In this document: in pieces, positions 62,681 to 64,000 of the stretch
How positions within the stretch are numbered: the stretch's first letter is position 1
Layout: each line of letters starts with the position of its first letter
Source: Methanobrevibacter ruminantium M1
Lineage (GTDB): Archaea > Methanobacteriota > Methanobacteria > Methanobacteriales > Methanobacteriaceae
Reading direction: 5' to 3'
DNA: 64,000 bases
NCBI RefSeq assembly: GCF_000024185.1
Contig: NC_013790.1
Location: forward strand, 248,001-312,000
Notes under the pieces: generated by a model
Told to the model about the DNA's origin: nothing
Seen by the model: the letters and a program-made list of their open reading frames with translations, nothing else
Databases searched by the model: none
Made by a program: the position numbers and the translations under genes

Positions 62681-64000
62681 ATGTATACATTTTTAATTTG
62701 TTTATTTGCATTAATATTATCTTATTTTGTATATGGTAAGTTCTTGGAACGTATCATCGGAGTTGATGAAACTGCCAAAACGCCAGCATATGAATTAGAG
62801 GATGGGGTCGATTATGTCCCTATGAATAAATACAGGGCATTATTGGTTCATTTTCTTAATATTGCAGGTTTAGGTCCTATTTTCGGAGCTATTCAAGGCG
62901 CATTATTCGGACCTTCTGCATTCTTATGGATCGTTTTAGGTACTATCTTTGCTGGTGGAGTCCACGATTTCTTCGAAGGGGCAATGTCTGTTCGAAATGA
63001 CGGTCTATCCATGCCTGGAATAATAAGCAAATATTTGGGAGATAGGGTTCGCAAGTTCTTTGCCGTTTTAATAATTATAACATGCATTCTTGTGGCATCT
63101 GTTTTTGCATCTGGCTCAGCAGATTTGCTTTCAAGTTTAACAAATATAGATATTCATATTTGGCTCGTTGCAATATTCATATATTTCCTCATAGCCACAT
63201 TATTCCCAGTTGATAAGATTATAGGTAAGATTTATCCAATTTTCGGAGCTTTGTTTTTTATAATGGCTGTTTTGCTTATTTCTGCATTGATATTAAATCC
63301 AAATTATTCATTGCCAGAATTTACAACTGCAGGGCTTTATTTAACTGACAAAGCCATTTTCCCATTCCTATTTGTAACCATTGCTTGCGGTGCAATCTCC
63401 GGATTCCATGCATCCCAAGCGCCAATTGTTGCAAGATGCGTTAAAAATGAAAAGGATATGCATATGGTATTCTATGGTGCAATGGTTATTGAAGGAATAC
63501 TTGCATTAATTTGGGCAACTATTGCCATGTCATTTTTCCATGGACAGCCTCAATTAGCCAGTATTTATGGATCCAGCCCTTCCATTGCAGTTAAAGAAAT
63601 GTCAATAGCATTGATTGGTACTGTAGGATTGGTTTTGGCAATCATTGGTGTTGTAATATGTCCAATCACATCAGGGGACACTTCCCTTCGTAGTGCAAGA
63701 ATAACAATTGCAGATGAATTAGGTTTAAATCAGGATAAACTAAAGACTAGACTTAAGATATCCATTCCTTTATTCCTTGTGTCTTTTGGATTGACTTTCA
63801 TTGATTTTTCCTTGGTCTGGAGATATTTCGCTTGGTCTCAATTGATTGTAGCTATTGCAGTTCTGCTTGCTGCAACTGTTTATCTGATTGATAATAAGAA
63901 GCATTTCATTGTTACATTTGCTCCAGCCATTTTCTGTACGGTGGTTGCTATAGCTTATATATTGCAGGCTTCTGAAGGTCTTAGATTGGATCCTTTCATA
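62681..64000 (+). CDS. CstA-type carbon starvation/peptide-pyruvate carrier (3' end outside window)
   Basis: 440 codons are visible, open to the last base. A membrane protein with many helices. Family features: YGKFLERIIGVDETAKTPAY near the N-terminus, VDYVPMNKYRALLVHFLNIA followed by GLGPIFGAIQGALFGPSAFL (the CstA signature GPI/AxxxAxx), then HDFFEGAMSVRNDGLSMPGI and CGAISGFHASQAPIVARCVK. CstA-type carriers take up peptides or pyruvate. The gene has a very short leader and no clear RBS. The stop lies beyond 64000, so length is not known. Confidence 0.88.
   Translation, partial: MYTFLICLFALILSYFVYGKFLERIIGVDETAKTPAYELEDGVDYVPMNKYRALLVHFLNIAGLGPIFGAIQGALFGPSAFLWIVLGTIFAGGVHDFFEGAMSVRNDGLSMPGIISKYLGDRVRKFFAVLIIITCILVASVFASGSADLLSSLTNIDIHIWLVAIFIYFLIATLFPVDKIIGKIYPIFGALFFIMAVLLISALILNPNYSLPEFTTAGLYLTDKAIFPFLFVTIACGAISGFHASQAPIVARCVKNEKDMHMVFYGAMVIEGILALIWATIAMSFFHGQPQLASIYGSSPSIAVKEMSIALIGTVGLVLAIIGVVICPITSGDTSLRSARITIADELGLNQDKLKTRLKISIPLFLVSFGLTFIDFSLVWRYFAWSQLIVAIAVLLAATVYLIDNKKHFIVTFAPAIFCTVVAIAYILQASEGLRLDPFI

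Overview
The window reads as chromosome of a Methanobrevibacter-type methanogenic archaeon (order Methanobacteriales). Evidence seen directly: very AT-rich DNA with T-rich intergenic tracts, archaeal TATA promoters and GGTGAT/GAGG ribosome binding sites, archaeal information genes (srp54, rpl21e, rpo4, rpo11, rpl44e, rps27e, aIF2-alpha, nop10, pcn, gins51, csl4, tfs, pus10, dph2), methanogen genes (cfbD for coenzyme F430, an F420H2-oxidase-type flavodiiron protein, an MsvR-type V4R regulator), and two large secreted adhesin-like proteins of the kind common in gut and rumen Methanobrevibacter. I see no insertion sequence, prophage or CRISPR array.

Layout. 1-9 kb: end of a moeA-like gene, a secreted protein of unknown role, an intramembrane protease, the O2-defence gene fprA followed by the redox regulator msvR, an XPD/DinG-type helicase, a YgjP-type metallopeptidase and an unusual tRNA-Arg. 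9-17.5 kb: hisF, an 8-oxoguanine glycosylase, a D-aminoacyl-tRNA deacylase, then a MarR regulator with two tandem MFS exporters, an anion permease and a TetR regulator. 17.5-23 kb: an adhesin with a papain-type protease domain, a 45-residue zinc ribbon, a cyclophilin and two tandem half-size membrane proteins. 23-31.7 kb: metabolic genes (aldo/keto reductase, argD, lysA-dapF, Nudix, a double-cluster Fe-S protein, a SAP/DUF6434-like protein) plus a small gene fragment.

31.8-42.2 kb (minus strand) is the conserved archaeal block srp54-pus10-rpl21e-rpo4-DUF655-rsmA-hemK2, split between rpo4 and DUF655 by a 3.2-kb adhesin gene. 42.6-58.3 kb (plus strand) is a second information block: hpt, dph2, csl4, rpo11, Nudix, tfs, a very acidic two-TM protein, pcn, gins51, rpl44e, rps27e, aIF2-alpha, nop10, PAC2, ychF, then cfbD and hisH. 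59-64 kb: an exported thioredoxin-like protein with a CcdA-like membrane partner, an IscU/NifU-like scaffold paired with a GGGtGRT protein of unknown function, and the start of a CstA-type carrier cut by the window end.

How it fits together: genome maintenance and gene expression form long conserved runs. Surface, transport and stress functions sit between them, each near tandem intergenic repeats (period 34-62 bp) and palindromic putative operators. The points I would check first are the TTCGTA/TACGAA boxes shared by fprA, msvR and possibly the helicase; the IscU-like/GGGtGRT pair; the twin half-size membrane proteins; the adhesin inserted in the srp54 block; and the giant repeat linker in Gins51.
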